Assembly: GCA_009377605.1 (NCBI GenBank)
Contig: WHTT01000052.1
Coordinates: 1 to 48,156 of the forward strand
Direction of reading: 5' to 3'
DNA from: Luteitalea sp.
Lineage (GTDB): Bacteria; Acidobacteriota; Vicinamibacteria; Vicinamibacterales; Vicinamibacteraceae
Length of the DNA stretch: 48,156 bases
Under the pieces are notes generated by a model that worked only from the letters and a program-made list of their open reading frames with translations, did not search any database and was not told where the DNA came from. Positions 1-9,205 of the stretch are shown piece after piece. A program made the position numbers and the translations under genes. The stretch's first letter is position 1. Every line of letters starts with the position of its first letter.

Positions 1-108
1 GCCCAACGCGTCGGCCTCTGCCCCCGCCCACAATCGCGTCAGCCGCTCATCCATAACCGGGCTCAGGGCGACGAACTTGGTGCGAATAATCGCTTCTTCA
101 TCAACCAT
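1..108 (-). CDS. ISAzo13-family transposase, N-terminal fragment (cut by window edge)
   Basis: Only the first 36 codons are in the window, starting at an ATG whose complement is at 106-108. The peptide begins MVDEEAIIRTKF and continues through LDER-like and RLWAGAEADALG motifs. This is the usual opening of ISAzo13-type (Rhodopirellula-type) DDE transposases: a KF-L-P-DER-RR-WA-AEA-ALG pattern before the helix-turn-helix. The enzyme would cut and rejoin the ends of its own element. No catalytic residues are inside the window, so activity cannot be judged. Confidence 0.6.
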   Translation of the reverse strand, partial: MVDEEAIIRTKFVALSPVMDERLTRLWAGAEADALG

Positions 109-216
109 GCACCCGATAGCAGATCACAGGTTGATCGTCATGTCGATTCCTTTGTCTTCGCACAACCCACAGAACGCGACCATGAACGTTCGAACAACTT
201 GATTCTGCACGGGTCC
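1..216 (-). mobile_element. 5' end of an ISAzo13-type insertion sequence (runs off the left edge)
   Basis: The start of a transposase reads leftward out of the window from position 108. About 110 bp of non-coding DNA lie upstream of it. The probable element end is near 216, where the minus strand begins GGACCCGTGCAGAATCAAGT, next to a TAA trinucleotide. A similar sequence (GGGCCTGTCAGG-GAATAAGT) begins at 48107, also next to TAA. The terminus and the family are inferred from the transposase N-terminus and this resemblance; the inverted repeats were not compared with a reference. Confidence 0.5.
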
Positions 217-284
217 TAAGGCTGGCCTCCCGCGCCGTGCGACGCCTCCGGCGGAGGGTGTCCGCGCTATAGCCTGGGAGAAGA

Positions 285-1832
285 GTGAGAGTACGGATGC
301 CATCTAGGCTCGTCCCCAGCCGACGGGAGCTGCTGCGCACTGGTGGCGCGCTGCTCCTCATGACGGCTGCGCGTGCGGCGCTCGGCAATAGTCGCCAGCA
401 GTCCAACAGCACCCGAAGCACCACATCGCTCGCCGACACCGGACCCGCCTCGGATATGCTCGATATCGGTCCGTGGGCCGGCATCAACGCCAACACGCAC
501 TTCTTCACCGATGACGAGTACGTCGACGCGGCGAATCGACTGATCCGCGAGCTCAATCTCGGCACCGTTCGTATGGCGATGAACAACGTCGGCGGCCGAG
601 CCCAGAGTGCCTCCTTTCGCTGGAGCCGCCGGGAGCGTGTCGTCGATGCTCATCTGGACGCTGGTCTCGTCATTCATTGCCCGATGAACCCGACACAGCA
701 TGTCGAGAAGGGCAACTCAGGAGCTGCATGGCGCGCCAATTGGCGTTGGTTCTGCCGTGGCGTGTTCCGGCACTATCGAGCCCGCATCTTCTACTTCTCG
801 GGAACCAATGAGCCGGATCGTGGCGGGCCAAGAATCTCGATTGGCGACTTGATCGACATGGAACGGATTTGGCGCGAGGAACGCGATGAATGGCATCCGA
901 AGGCCATCCTCGAGAGCGCGCCGGTGAGTGCCCCGAACGTGCGCTACCTGCGAAACATGATCAACGCGGGGATCACGCGGAACGTCGACTTACTCGGGAT
1001 CCACCACTATGGCGCAGGCCAGACCGATGAAGACGTCTTGAGCACACCGTGGCGATGGATGAAACAGGCGCATGCGCGGTTCGGATACCCTATCCTCCCG
1101 ATCTCGTCGAGCGAGACCGGGGTGGACATGACGGCGCCGCACCCGACTCGCTGGAGTGATCGTGAATATCAGGCCAAATGGGTGGCCCTCAACCGCATTC
1201 AACAGAAACGGTACGGCCTCGCGACGACCAAGTACTACAGCATCGGCAGTACGGGCGGAAGCAAATGGGATGTCGCGCACGTCAAGCGGTCCCCTCCGTA
1301 TGCGATTACGCGATGGCAGCCGTACTTTGCGACCGTCAGCAAGGTCGAAATCGAGCGCGGCCTCCGGAACGCCGGCTTCGAGAGCCGGAATGATCCGGAC
1401 AGCGATTGGATCGTGTACTGGCGGATGCCACAGACAACCCCGCTTCCCGCAGAATATGCGCGTGTCGACTTTCTGACCGACGGCGCGGATGCGCGGACCG
1501 GACCCGGGTACCTGCGACTCACGGCTGGTGCGACGAATCGAGTTCGGCAGGTAGTCGACCTGCTGAAGCCGGGGCAACGCTACACGCTGAGCGCCTGGGC
1601 CAAGATCTCCGCGCCTGGCGCGACGGCGACGCTGCGGGCGCTCGGCTTCGATCACCTGGATGGTGAGCGGGAAGCGGCAGAGATCACAACCGTGAGCGGA
1701 GCGTATCAACACCTGAACGTCACGTTCACGCCAAGGCGAAGCTGGGTTGTAATCAGCCTCGAGAGCACCGGTGGTGCGGGGTCACAGTTCGTATATTGGG
1801 ACGACGTTGCGCTCGAAGTTGGGCGCGGGTGA
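285..1832 (+). CDS. Tat-exported clan GH-A-like glycoside hydrolase with C-terminal carbohydrate-binding-like domain
   Basis: Protein of 515 residues, probably an exported polysaccharide-degrading enzyme. Residues 12-34 form a twin-arginine type signal (SRRELLRTG followed by an Ala/Leu-rich stretch). Residues 60-350 resemble a TIM-barrel hydrolase. TNEPD at 174-178 fits the acid/base Asn-Glu pair of clan GH-A, and SSSETGV at 274-280 supplies a plausible nucleophile Glu277. Residues about 363-512 (from NAGFES to FVYWDDVALE) look like a CBM4/9-type jelly-roll domain. GTG 285 is chosen because GGGAG lies 4 nt upstream; ATG 297 is the alternative. The GH family and substrate are not identifiable by eye. 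It could equally belong to an exopolysaccharide locus whose other genes lie beyond the insertion sequence. Confidence 0.65.
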   Translation: MRVRMPSRLVPSRRELLRTGGALLLMTAARAALGNSRQQSNSTRSTTSLADTGPASDMLDIGPWAGINANTHFFTDDEYVDAANRLIRELNLGTVRMAMNNVGGRAQSASFRWSRRERVVDAHLDAGLVIHCPMNPTQHVEKGNSGAAWRANWRWFCRGVFRHYRARIFYFSGTNEPDRGGPRISIGDLIDMERIWREERDEWHPKAILESAPVSAPNVRYLRNMINAGITRNVDLLGIHHYGAGQTDEDVLSTPWRWMKQAHARFGYPILPISSSETGVDMTAPHPTRWSDREYQAKWVALNRIQQKRYGLATTKYYSIGSTGGSKWDVAHVKRSPPYAITRWQPYFATVSKVEIERGLRNAGFESRNDPDSDWIVYWRMPQTTPLPAEYARVDFLTDGADARTGPGYLRLTAGATNRVRQVVDLLKPGQRYTLSAWAKISAPGATATLRALGFDHLDGEREAAEITTVSGAYQHLNVTFTPRRSWVVISLESTGGAGSQFVYWDDVALEVGRG

Positions 1833-2026
1833 TATGGGGCGCCGAGGAACCGTGCTCGACAGCCATGACACGGGCCGGGGACTCACGTTGTGGGAGGCGC
1901 TCTGGGTGCTCAGCACGGACAGGGCTCCGCTGGCAGGTCCGATTCGACGATAATGACTACGCGTTGGCCACGCGTCGTTTCTGGTGGCGAGCTGGGGCAG
2001 CCGCACGGCACGAAGGAATCGGCCCG

Positions 2027-2737
2027 ATGAATGTGGACGAACTACTCGCGAATCCGCCTTCCCTGCACGTCAGAGCAGGGCAACCATTCTCCTACAGCAT
2101 CAGCCAGGCTGTCTTGCGGGAGTTGGATCGAAGACTGCCGGCCGAGGCTCGCACGCTCGAGACCGGGGCTGGGGTGAGCACGCTCTTTTTCGCGGTGAAG
2201 GGATGGCGGCATATTGCGATCGCGCCAGACGAGGGGCTGTTCGAGCGCATCCGGGCCTGGTGCGCGGCCCACGCGACGAGCGTCGACCACCTGCGGCTGA
2301 TCGCCGAGCCGAGCGAGCGCTGCTTACCGAGCTTGCAGTGCGAGAAGCTGGATGCCGCCCTCATCGATGGGCGACACGGCTTCGCCGCGCCATTCATCGA
2401 TTGGCACTATACCGAGCCGTTGCTCAAGATGGGCGGCTTGCTCGTGGTGGACGACACGCATGTCTGGACGGGAGGCGTGCTCCGGGACTTTCTGAAACAA
2501 GATGCAGCGTGGGAATTTCTGCGCGAGCTCGATGGACGGACCGCGCTCTTTCGGAAGCTGGCGGAAGGATCGACCACGCGGGAATGGCGGCAGCAACCGT
2601 ACGTGCTGGCTCGAAGCACTGAGATGAGCCCGGCCCAAACCGCCCTGCGGTTGGTCCGGTCTGGCAACTGGGCAGAGTTGTGGGGAAAGGTCCAGAAGCG
2701 CCTTCGCGGACCTCGTCACCATCCACGGACGGCGTGA
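2027..2737 (+). CDS. Class I SAM-dependent methyltransferase-like protein
   Basis: Protein of 236 residues with a Rossmann-type core. TLETGAGVST near residues 44-53 fits methyltransferase motif I (the SAM-binding glycine loop). LDAALIDGRHG and GGLLVVDDTHVW fit the later strands IV-V of small class I enzymes that act on sugars or hydroxylated substrates. The start at ATG 2027 is supported by AAGGA 9 nt upstream; the frame is open back to 1796 but that extension is low-complexity Arg-rich and unlikely to be translated. It lies 194 nt after the glycoside hydrolase on the same strand, suggesting a shared glycan-related role. The substrate is unknown. Confidence 0.55.
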   Translation: MNVDELLANPPSLHVRAGQPFSYSISQAVLRELDRRLPAEARTLETGAGVSTLFFAVKGWRHIAIAPDEGLFERIRAWCAAHATSVDHLRLIAEPSERCLPSLQCEKLDAALIDGRHGFAAPFIDWHYTEPLLKMGGLLVVDDTHVWTGGVLRDFLKQDAAWEFLRELDGRTALFRKLAEGSTTREWRQQPYVLARSTEMSPAQTALRLVRSGNWAELWGKVQKRLRGPRHHPRTA

Positions 2738-2861
2738 ACATCCCTCTACCATCACTTCTTCGTCCCGGAGTGTTGGAGCAGGCCCCGAACGCCGAGAAGC
2801 GCCGGCAGTATCCGCTCGCTGCCCTGGCGCGGGAACGACCTGCAGAGGGTGAGCGGTAGCA

Positions 2862-2879
2862 CGGCGGAACGAACCGCCG
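2862..2879. terminator. GC hairpin between convergent genes
   Basis: A perfect 6-bp stem (CGGCGG / CCGCCG, loop AACGAA) lies between the methyltransferase gene and the convergent ilvC. There is no T-tract, so it is only a candidate termination structure. The rest of 2738-2885 shows nothing else. Confidence 0.3.
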
Positions 2880-2885
2880 CGAGGA

Positions 2886-3923
2886 CTACGCAACCGACGT
2901 CGGCTGGTTCATCTCGTCTGGCGTGTGTTTGACCGGGTCGAGGAACGGCATCATGTCGCGGAGACGTGCGCCGACCTGCTCGAGCGTTTGTTGCTGCTCG
3001 GTTCGGCGAACCTCGTTGAACCACGGGCGACCCTTTTCGTTCTCCTCGATCCACTTGCGCGCGTACGTGCCGTCCTGCACCTCTTTGAGCAGCTGCTGCA
3101 TGGCGCGGCGTGTCTCATCGGTGATGATCCGCGGCCCGGCCGTGTAGTCGCCGTGCTCGGCGGTGTCGCTCACCGAGTAGCGCATGTAGTTGAGACCGCC
3201 GCGGTACATCAGATCGACGATGAGCTTCAGCTCGTGCAGGCATTCGAAGTACGCGATCTCCGGCTGATAGCCGGCCTGGACCAGCGTTTCGAAGCTTGCC
3301 TTGACCAGGGCGCTCACACCGCCGCAGAGCACGGCTTGCTCGCCGAACAGGTCGGTCTCGGTCTCTTCGGCAAACGTGGTCTCGATGACGCCCGCGCGCG
3401 CCACGCCGAGCGCCGCCGCATACGAGAGCGCAAGCGCCTTGGCTCGTCCGGTCGCGTCCTGATGCACGGCGAGAATTGCCGGCACGCCGCCGCCTTCGAT
3501 AAAGACTTCGCGAACACGATGGCCCGGCGACTTGGGCGCGATCATCGTGACGTCGACATCGCCAGGCGGCACGATGGTGCCGAAGCGAATGTTGAAGCCA
3601 TGCGCGAACATCAACATCTTGCCCGCCGTGAGATGGGGCGCGACGTCACGCGTGTAGAGCTTGGACTGCGCCGTGTCTGGCGCAAGAATCATCACCACAT
3701 CCGCCCACGACACCGCATCCGAGATGCTGGCGACCTCGAGTCCCGCGCTCTGCGCCACGGCGGCCGACCGGCTGCCGGGCCGCAGGCCGACGCGCACCGC
3801 AACCCCGCTGTCCTTGAGATTGAGCGCATGGGCGTGTCCCTGGGACCCGTAGCCGATGATGGCGACGTTCTTGCCCTGGATGAGTGAGAGGTCAGCGTCT
3901 TTGTCGTAGTAGATATTGGCCAC
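2886..3923 (-). CDS. ilvC: Ketol-acid reductoisomerase (class I)
   Basis: Protein of 345 residues catalysing the Mg- and NAD(P)H-dependent isomerisation and reduction of acetolactate or acetohydroxybutyrate, the second common step of valine/isoleucine/leucine synthesis. The N-terminal Rossmann domain has the nucleotide loop [13 protein letters not shown] at residues 24-36. The knotted helical domain carries the metal-binding segment [14 protein letters not shown] (about 188-201) and [14 protein letters not shown] (about 225-238). Length matches short class I enzymes. It starts at GTG 3923 with GGAG 8 nt upstream. It is the last gene of the minus-strand ilv operon, separated from ilvN by a palindromic repeat. 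Confidence 0.97.
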   Translation of the reverse strand: MANIYYDKDADLSLIQGKNVAIIGYGSQGHAHALNLKDSGVAVRVGLRPGSRSAAVAQSAGLEVASISDAVSWADVVMILAPDTAQSKLYTRDVAPHLTAGKMLMFAHGFNIRFGTIVPPGDVDVTMIAPKSPGHRVREVFIEGGGVPAILAVHQDATGRAKALALSYAAALGVARAGVIETTFAEETETDLFGEQAVLCGGVSALVKASFETLVQAGYQPEIAYFECLHELKLIVDLMYRGGLNYMRYSVSDTAEHGDYTAGPRIITDETRRAMQQLLKEVQDGTYARKWIEENEKGRPWFNEVRRTEQQQTLEQVGARLRDMMPFLDPVKHTPDEMNQPTSVA

Positions 3924-3968
3924 GTTACAGTCTCCAATTCGGACCTAAACTCTTTTGAATGGACAGTC

Positions 3969-4049
3969 GTAGCGCAGGCCTTTAGGCCTGCCTGGCCTGC
4001 AGTTGGCAGGCCTAAAGGCCTGGCGACGGGCGTCCGCGACGGCCGCTAC
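3969..4049. repeat. Nested GC-rich palindrome with GTAGCG...CGCTAC ends
   Basis: Outer ends are GTAGCG (3969-3974) and CGCTAC (4044-4049). Inside are two palindromic arms, GCAGGCCTTTAGGCCTGC and its relative GGCAGGCCTAAAGGCCTG, separated by a few bases. The CTA at 4046-4048 is the TAG stop codon of ilvN on the minus strand, so the repeat supplies the gene end. It belongs to the same family as 18715-18751. Confidence 0.75.
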
Positions 4050-4606
4050 ACGGAATATGAAACCGACACATCGTCGGTCGGGTGCTCGGTGTGGCTCGCG
4101 CCGTTGCTGACCGAGACGCCTTCGGTGGATGTGGCGCCGCCTCGCACCATCGCAATGGTCCCGGTCCGCGCCATCTCGAGGACGCCATATGGCCGCAGCA
4201 CCTCGACGAAGCTGTCGATCTTCTCCTCGGTGCCGGTGCTCTCGACGACCAGCGAGCTGGGAGATACATCCACCACACGCGCGCGATACACCTCCACCAG
4301 CTGCATGAGGTGCGCCCGTGTCTCCGGTGTGGCGCTGACCTTGATGAGCGCCAGATCGCGCAGCACGGTCGGGGTGCTCGTGACGTTGTCCACCCGCAGC
4401 ACGTTGATCAGCTTGTAAAGATTGGCCTCGACACGGCGAGCGCCGAGCTCGTCGGTGTCGACGACAATCGTCATTCGGGACACGCCAGGCACCGCGGTGT
4501 GGCCGACCGTCAGCGATTCGATGTTGAAGCCACGGCGACGAAACAACGACGCCACTCTGGTCAGCACACCCGGCACGTTTTCGACGAGGACGACGAAGGT
4601 ATTCAT
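4046..4606 (-). CDS. ilvN: Acetolactate synthase small (regulatory) subunit
   Basis: Protein of 186 residues. It begins with an ACT domain (VENVPGVLTRVASLFRRRG, residues 8-26) that in this family binds valine and transmits feedback inhibition to the catalytic subunit. GHTAVPGVSRMTIVV and the following second ACT-like half are also typical of IlvN/IlvH. Its ATG overlaps the ilvB stop by four bases (ATGA at 4603-4606), so the two subunits are translationally coupled. The TAG stop comes from a palindromic repeat. The last ~15 residues (from about 172) are Ser/Thr/His-rich and may be a late addition. Confidence 0.95.
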   Translation of the reverse strand: MNTFVVLVENVPGVLTRVASLFRRRGFNIESLTVGHTAVPGVSRMTIVVDTDELGARRVEANLYKLINVLRVDNVTSTPTVLRDLALIKVSATPETRAHLMQLVEVYRARVVDVSPSSLVVESTGTEEKIDSFVEVLRPYGVLEMARTGTIAMVRGGATSTEGVSVSNGASHTEHPTDDVSVSYSV

Positions 4607-6309
4607 ACGTCCGCTCCCGTTTCGACAATCGCGCTGGGCCGCCGAATCATCGCGTCCAGGTCCGCACCGGCAGGCACCATCGGAAACACCGAATCCTCCT
4701 GCTCGACCTGGAAGTCGATGACCGACGTGCCCTCCGACTCACGCGCCGCCTGCACCGCCGGCACGACCTCGGCGCGCGACCGCACGCGCGCGCCCTTCAG
4801 CCCAAACGCTTCGGCCAGCTTCGCGAAGTCGGGATTGACCAGCGGCGTGGCGGCGTAGCGGCGCTCGTAGAAGAACTCCTGCCACTGGCGCACCATGCCG
4901 AGATAGCCGTTGTTGATGATCGCGACGTTGATGTCGATGTTCTCCTGGGCAATGGTTGCCAGCTCGGCCATCGTCATCTGGAAGCCCCCGTCGCCCACGA
5001 CCACCCAGACCTCTGCGTCCGGCCGGCCGACCTTCGCGCCAATGGCCGCCGGGAGCGCGAAGCCCATGGTGCCGAGGCCGCCGGACGTGATGAGGGTGCG
5101 CGGTCGCTCGTGATGATAGTACTGGGCCTCCCACATCTGGTGCTGTCCCACGTCGGTCACGACGATCGCCTCGCCGTTGGTCGTCTTCCAAATGTCATGG
5201 ATGACGTGCGCGGCGTAGAGATGTCCGTTGTCGGGAAGGTTCTGGATGTCGCGTACCGCGCTGTCGCCTTTGAGGTGCGAGATGTGCTCGGTCCACTCGG
5301 TGCGATCGCAGGCGTCGATGTAGGGGAGCAGCTCCTCCAGGACATCCCTGAGATCCCCGACCAGGCCGACGTCCACCTTGACGTTCTTGTTGATCTCGGC
5401 CGGATCGATCTCGATGTGGACCTTGCGGGCATGCGGCGCATACGTCTTCAAGTTCCCGGTCACGCGGTCGTCGAAACGCATGCCGAAGGCGAGCAGCAGG
5501 TCCGCTTCCTGGATCGCCGTGTTCACCCAGGCCTCGCCGTGCATGCCCATCATGCCCAGGTTCAGCGGGTGGCTCGCCGGGAAGCCGCCAAGACCGAGCA
5601 GCGTCATGGCGACGGGGATGTGCGCATGCTCGGCGAAGCGATGCACCACATCCATCGCGCCGGACAGCAGGATGCCGTGGCCCGCCAGAATCACCGGGCG
5701 CTTTGCCGCGCGGACCAGCTCCGCGGCTCGCTCGAGATCCGACGTGGACGGCCAGTGGTTGGGCCGGTAGCCGGTGAGCTTCGGCTCCGGGGGCCACTCG
5801 AACTCGCACGAGCTCTGCTGCGCGTCCTTCGTGATGTCGAGGAGGACCGGGCCGGGCCGGCCGGAGCGCGCCACGTAAAATGCCTCGCGAACCATGCGTG
5901 CGACCTCGTCGGGCCGCGAGACGAGGTAGTTGTGCTTGGTGATCGGCAGCGTAATCCCAGTGATGTCGGTCTCCTGGAATGCGTCCGAGCCAATCAACTT
6001 GCTGCCCACCTGGCCGGTGATGCAGACAATGGGAGAGGAGTCCATCATGGCGGTGGCGATGCCCGTCACCATGTTGGTGGCACCCGGACCGGACGTGGCG
6101 ACGGCGACGCCGACGCTGCCCGTCGCGCGAGCAAAGCCGTCTGCCATGTGCGTTGCACCCTGCTCGTGCCGGACCAGGATGTGCCGGATGGGGTAATCGA
6201 GCATGGCGTCGTACGCGGGCAGGATCGCGCCACCGGGGTAGCCGAAGACGCAGGTCACGCCCTCACGCACCAGCGATTCCCACAGGATCTGGGCTCCGGT
6301 TTTCTTCAT
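4603..6309 (-). CDS. ilvB: Acetolactate synthase large (catalytic) subunit
   Basis: Protein of 568 residues, a thiamine-diphosphate and FAD enzyme condensing two pyruvates, or pyruvate with 2-oxobutyrate. Visible motifs are FGYPGGAILPAYDAM near the N-terminus, the catalytic-Glu segment HEQGATHMADGFARA, and the ThDP/Mg motif GDGGFQMTMAEL followed about 25 residues later by NNGYLGMVRQWQ. The start is set at ATG 6309 (MKKTGAQI), with GGAG 9 nt upstream. The frame is open further to 6402 but that part crosses a palindromic repeat and does not look like protein. Forms the holoenzyme with the overlapping ilvN. Confidence 0.96.
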   Translation of the reverse strand: MKKTGAQILWESLVREGVTCVFGYPGGAILPAYDAMLDYPIRHILVRHEQGATHMADGFARATGSVGVAVATSGPGATNMVTGIATAMMDSSPIVCITGQVGSKLIGSDAFQETDITGITLPITKHNYLVSRPDEVARMVREAFYVARSGRPGPVLLDITKDAQQSSCEFEWPPEPKLTGYRPNHWPSTSDLERAAELVRAAKRPVILAGHGILLSGAMDVVHRFAEHAHIPVAMTLLGLGGFPASHPLNLGMMGMHGEAWVNTAIQEADLLLAFGMRFDDRVTGNLKTYAPHARKVHIEIDPAEINKNVKVDVGLVGDLRDVLEELLPYIDACDRTEWTEHISHLKGDSAVRDIQNLPDNGHLYAAHVIHDIWKTTNGEAIVVTDVGQHQMWEAQYYHHERPRTLITSGGLGTMGFALPAAIGAKVGRPDAEVWVVVGDGGFQMTMAELATIAQENIDINVAIINNGYLGMVRQWQEFFYERRYAATPLVNPDFAKLAEAFGLKGARVRSRAEVVPAVQAARESEGTSVIDFQVEQEDSVFPMVPAGADLDAMIRRPSAIVETGADV

Positions 6310-6348
6310 GGTTCTCGTCTCCGCGAGGAACTTATCGTCTCCTCGCAT

Positions 6349-6370
6349 CGCCCGACCTGAAGGTCGGGCG
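6349..6370. repeat. Perfect GC-rich palindrome between ilvD and ilvB
   Basis: CGCCCGACCT at 6349-6358 and its exact inverse at 6361-6370, with a 2-nt loop (GA). This is the same CCTGAAGG-centred type of palindrome as the one at 18725-18748. In the operon transcript it would fold into a strong hairpin in the 82-nt gap between ilvD and ilvB. There is no U-tract, so it may act as an RNA-stability element rather than a terminator. Confidence 0.7.
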
Positions 6371-6391
6371 CGCAATGCCGTCTCCGGTATC

Positions 6392-8080
6392 TCACGTGCC
6401 ATTTGCCGACGTCACCGCGCCGTGGGACGCCGACGACACGAGTCGCGCGTACTTCGCGAGCACGCCGGACGTATAGCGTGGCGGTGGCGGCGTCCACTGG
6501 GCCAGCCGCGCCTTGATCTCCTGGTCGCTCAACTCGACGCCAATCGTTCGCTGGTCGGCATCGAGGCTGACGACATCGCCGTCTCGGAGCGCGGCGATGG
6601 GGCCGCCGACCGCGGCTTCGGGTGCCACGTGTCCAACCATCAGGCCGCGCGTCGCGCCAGAGAATCGGCCATCGGTGACGAGCGCGACGGCGTCGCCCAA
6701 CCCGGCGCCCATCAGCGCACCGGTCACGGCCAACATCTCTCGCATCCCTGGTCCACCCCGTGGTCCTTCGTTCCGGACGACGACGACGTCGCCCGCGTGG
6801 ACGGCTCCCTGTTGAATCGCCTGAAAGGCGCTCTCTTCGCTCTCGAACACGCGAGCCGGGCCTCGGTGCTGCAACCGGTTGTGACCAGCGATCTTCACCA
6901 CGCAGCCGTCCGGCGCCAGGTTGCCCTTGAGAATCACGAGCCCGCCCCGCGGCTTGAGTGGATTCTGCACCGCGCGCACGACCTCCTGGCCTGGGCTCTC
7001 GGTGGCGAGCGTCGCCTCCTCGGCAATCGTCTTGCCGGTCACCGTCACGGCATCGCCGTGGAGCAGGCCCGCCTCGGCCAAGCGCTTGGCCACGAGACGC
7101 TGTCCACCCGCGCGGTAGAGGTCGTGTGCCACGAAGCGGCCGCCTGGCTTGAGATCACAGAGCAGCGGCGTGCGTGTGCCGATGGTGTTGAAATCCTCGA
7201 TGTCGAGCGTCACATCGGCCTCGCGTGCAATGGCGAGCAGATGCAGCACGGCGTTGGTCGATCCGCCGCTCGCGAGCACGCCGGCAATGGCGTTCTCGAG
7301 CGATTGGCGCGTCAGGATGTCGCTTGGACGCGCGCCGTCGCCGAGCCGCGCCATGACGAGCCGGCCCACTTCGCGCGCGGCGACATCCTTCTCCGTGGAC
7401 GTGGCCGGAATCCCGGCGCTGCCCATGGGGGTCACGCCGAGGAACTCACAGGCCGTCGCCATCGTGTTGGCGGTGAACTGTCCGCCGCAGGCCCCGGCGC
7501 CCGGGCAGGCGTGGTCCTCGAGATCTGTCAGGTCGCGCTCGCTCAGCTGCCCCGCACCGAAGGCACCGATGGCCTCGTACACGTCCTGGATCGTCACGTC
7601 GTGCCCGTGAAAGCTTCCCGGGGCGATCGAGCCGCCGTAGAACACGACGCCCGGCAGGTTGAGGCGCGCCAGCGCCATGACCGTGCCAGGAATGGTCTTG
7701 TCACAGCCGCACAAGAGCACCAGCGCGTCGAGATGGTGGCCGCGGGCGACGAGCTCGATTGAGTCCGCTACGACTTCGCGACTCACGAGCGAGGCGCGCA
7801 TGCCTTCGACGCCCATCGAGATGCCGTCCGAGACCACCACCGTGTTGAACTCGAGCGGTGTGCCGCCCGCCTCGCGGATGCCCTCTTTCACGGCGGCCGA
7901 CAAGCGGCGGAGATGGAAGTTGCACGGGCCGATCTCGGTCCACGTGTTGGCAATGCCGACGAGCGGACGCTGCAGGTCGGCGTTGGTGAGACCGCACGCC
8001 TTGAACATCGCACGCGCACCGGCCCGCGTCGGACCATCGAGCATGATCGCGCTACGATGTCGAGGATCGATCGTTGTCAT
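6392..8080 (-). CDS. ilvD: Dihydroxy-acid dehydratase
   Basis: Protein of 562 residues, an iron-sulfur enzyme dehydrating 2,3-dihydroxy-3-methylbutanoate or the methylpentanoate to the branched-chain 2-oxo acid. Cluster ligands are seen in [11 protein letters not shown] and [17 protein letters not shown]. The C-terminal swivel domain has [12 protein letters not shown] and [20 protein letters not shown] with the conserved catalytic serine. The start at ATG 8080 ([10 protein letters not shown]) forms a TGATG overlap with the pheA stop. An upstream extension to 8296 is open only because it shadows pheA. It lies 82 nt upstream of ilvB. Confidence 0.96.
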   Translation of the reverse strand: MTTIDPRHRSAIMLDGPTRAGARAMFKACGLTNADLQRPLVGIANTWTEIGPCNFHLRRLSAAVKEGIREAGGTPLEFNTVVVSDGISMGVEGMRASLVSREVVADSIELVARGHHLDALVLLCGCDKTIPGTVMALARLNLPGVVFYGGSIAPGSFHGHDVTIQDVYEAIGAFGAGQLSERDLTDLEDHACPGAGACGGQFTANTMATACEFLGVTPMGSAGIPATSTEKDVAAREVGRLVMARLGDGARPSDILTRQSLENAIAGVLASGGSTNAVLHLLAIAREADVTLDIEDFNTIGTRTPLLCDLKPGGRFVAHDLYRAGGQRLVAKRLAEAGLLHGDAVTVTGKTIAEEATLATESPGQEVVRAVQNPLKPRGGLVILKGNLAPDGCVVKIAGHNRLQHRGPARVFESEESAFQAIQQGAVHAGDVVVVRNEGPRGGPGMREMLAVTGALMGAGLGDAVALVTDGRFSGATRGLMVGHVAPEAAVGGPIAALRDGDVVSLDADQRTIGVELSDQEIKARLAQWTPPPPRYTSGVLAKYARLVSSASHGAVTSANGT

Positions 8081-9090
8081 CAGCGGCTCGCAGACGAAGT
8101 TGGTGTTGGTGCGGAGGTGGCGGCCGTTGACGCTGACTCGGCCATTGCGATGGAACTGGCCACGCGCACCAACTTCGATGGGTAGGAGCCGAGCACGCGC
8201 AAAGAAGGGGCAAACTCGGCGAGGTGGGTCACGGCGCGACCACACCGGAGCTCGTGCGTGCCTACCGCAATTTCGGCGTAGAACAAGTATTCCCACGGAC
8301 GGCCCGGAATCGGCCGTGACTCGAGCTTCGTCAGGTCGATGCTACGCAGCGCGAAGACGCTCAGCGCCTTGAAGAGCGCACCCGGCTCGTTCGGGACCGT
8401 GAACACGATGGTCGTCTTGTTGGCCGGCGCGCCGTCCGGCGGCTCGGCGCCAGCGCGGCCCACCACGAGAAAGCGCGTGACGTTGTCTTGGAAGTCCTGA
8501 ATCGCGGTCTCGACGACCTCGAGACCGAAGACCTCCGCGGCTCGTTCCGAGGCGATCGCCGCGGCGCTGCGGTTGCCGCTGTCCTTGATCAACTTCGCGC
8601 TGCCGGCGGTATCGTAGGTGGCCACCACCTCGATGCCGGGCAACCGACGCAGGAAGCGATCGCACTGGGCGAGCGCCTGAGGGTGCGAGTAGATCTGCTT
8701 CACGTCGGAGAGCGACGCCCCCGGGAGTGCCAGCAAGCTGTGGACGACCTTCAGCTCGAGATCACCGATGATCTTGAGCTCGTGCTCGAGCAACAGGTCA
8801 TAGTTGCGGTGGATCGTCCCGCCAATCGAGTTCTCGATCGGCAGGACGCCAAAGGTCGCTCGACCGGCCTCGACCGCGCGAAACACGTCATCGAAGCCAG
8901 GACAGGGCATGAGCGCGCAGCCTGGCTGGAATTGCAGCGCCGCCGCTTCACTGAATGCGCCGGCTTCGCCCTGGAACGCGATGATCAATGGAGCCTCGTC
9001 CGTAAGAAACGGGGACAACCCTCGTTTTTCGGGATCTGACGCTGGCGAAGACGAGGACAGTCTCGTTTTCGCGCTTCCCTTACCGAACAA
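8080..9090 (-). CDS. pheA: Prephenate dehydratase
   Basis: Up to 336 residues, converting prephenate to phenylpyruvate in phenylalanine synthesis. The catalytic domain begins [16 protein letters not shown] (about residue 36), contains [20 protein letters not shown], and closes with [17 protein letters not shown] and the threonine motif [10 protein letters not shown] regulatory ACT domain follows ([29 protein letters not shown]). No chorismate mutase domain is present. The start is uncertain: the frame opens at TTG 9090 without a good ribosome site, and in-frame TTG codons after the 9046-9071 hairpin would remove a Ser/Lys-rich leader. First gene of the operon; its stop overlaps the ilvD start. 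Confidence 0.93.
   Translation of the reverse strand: MFGKGSAKTRLSSSSPASDPEKRGLSPFLTDEAPLIIAFQGEAGAFSEAAALQFQPGCALMPCPGFDDVFRAVEAGRATFGVLPIENSIGGTIHRNYDLLLEHELKIIGDLELKVVHSLLALPGASLSDVKQIYSHPQALAQCDRFLRRLPGIEVVATYDTAGSAKLIKDSGNRSAAAIASERAAEVFGLEVVETAIQDFQDNVTRFLVVGRAGAEPPDGAPANKTTIVFTVPNEPGALFKALSVFALRSIDLTKLESRPIPGRPWEYLFYAEIAVGTHELRCGRAVTHLAEFAPSLRVLGSYPSKLVRVASSIAMAESASTAATSAPTPTSSASR
9046..9071 (-). promoter_or_regulatory. Hairpin at the 5' end of the pheA frame
   Basis: Arms 9046-9055 (CGAAGACGAG) and 9062-9071 (CTCGTTTTCG) pair with one G-T wobble across a 6-nt loop. It lies within the first codons of the longest pheA frame, upstream of two other possible TTG starts, so it may belong to an untranslated leader. 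Any regulatory role is inference. Confidence 0.3.
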
Positions 9091-9175
9091 TCTTCTCAGA
9101 CCGCTCGGTAGTCGTCAAATTTATAGTTCTTAGCGAACAATAATCACTGGTTATATGTGACGCCGCGTATCCCGT

Positions 9176-9181
9176 TATAAT
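9176..9181 (+). promoter_or_regulatory. -10 element of the hisS promoter
   Basis: A perfect TATAAT at 9176-9181 in an AT-rich island (9100-9181) unlike the surroundings. It lies 24 nt before the hisS ATG, which predicts a leader under 20 nt and fits the lack of a Shine-Dalgarno sequence. No strong -35 is seen. The same island must also hold the promoter of the divergent pheA operon. Confidence 0.55.
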
Positions 9182-9205
9182 CCAACCGACTGGCCACTGC
9201 TCTTT

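Noticed and set aside
990-1712. 240-codon open frame on the minus strand inside the glycoside hydrolase gene
   Set aside because: GC-rich shadow frame; low-complexity Arg/Pro composition and no domain, while the plus strand has clear signal and catalytic motifs.
2925-3887. 320-codon plus-strand frame opposite ilvC
   Set aside because: Antisense shadow of a highly conserved enzyme; no family features.
6310-6402. N-terminal extension of acetolactate synthase
   Set aside because: It crosses a palindromic repeat and lacks conservation; ATG 6309 has a good ribosome site.
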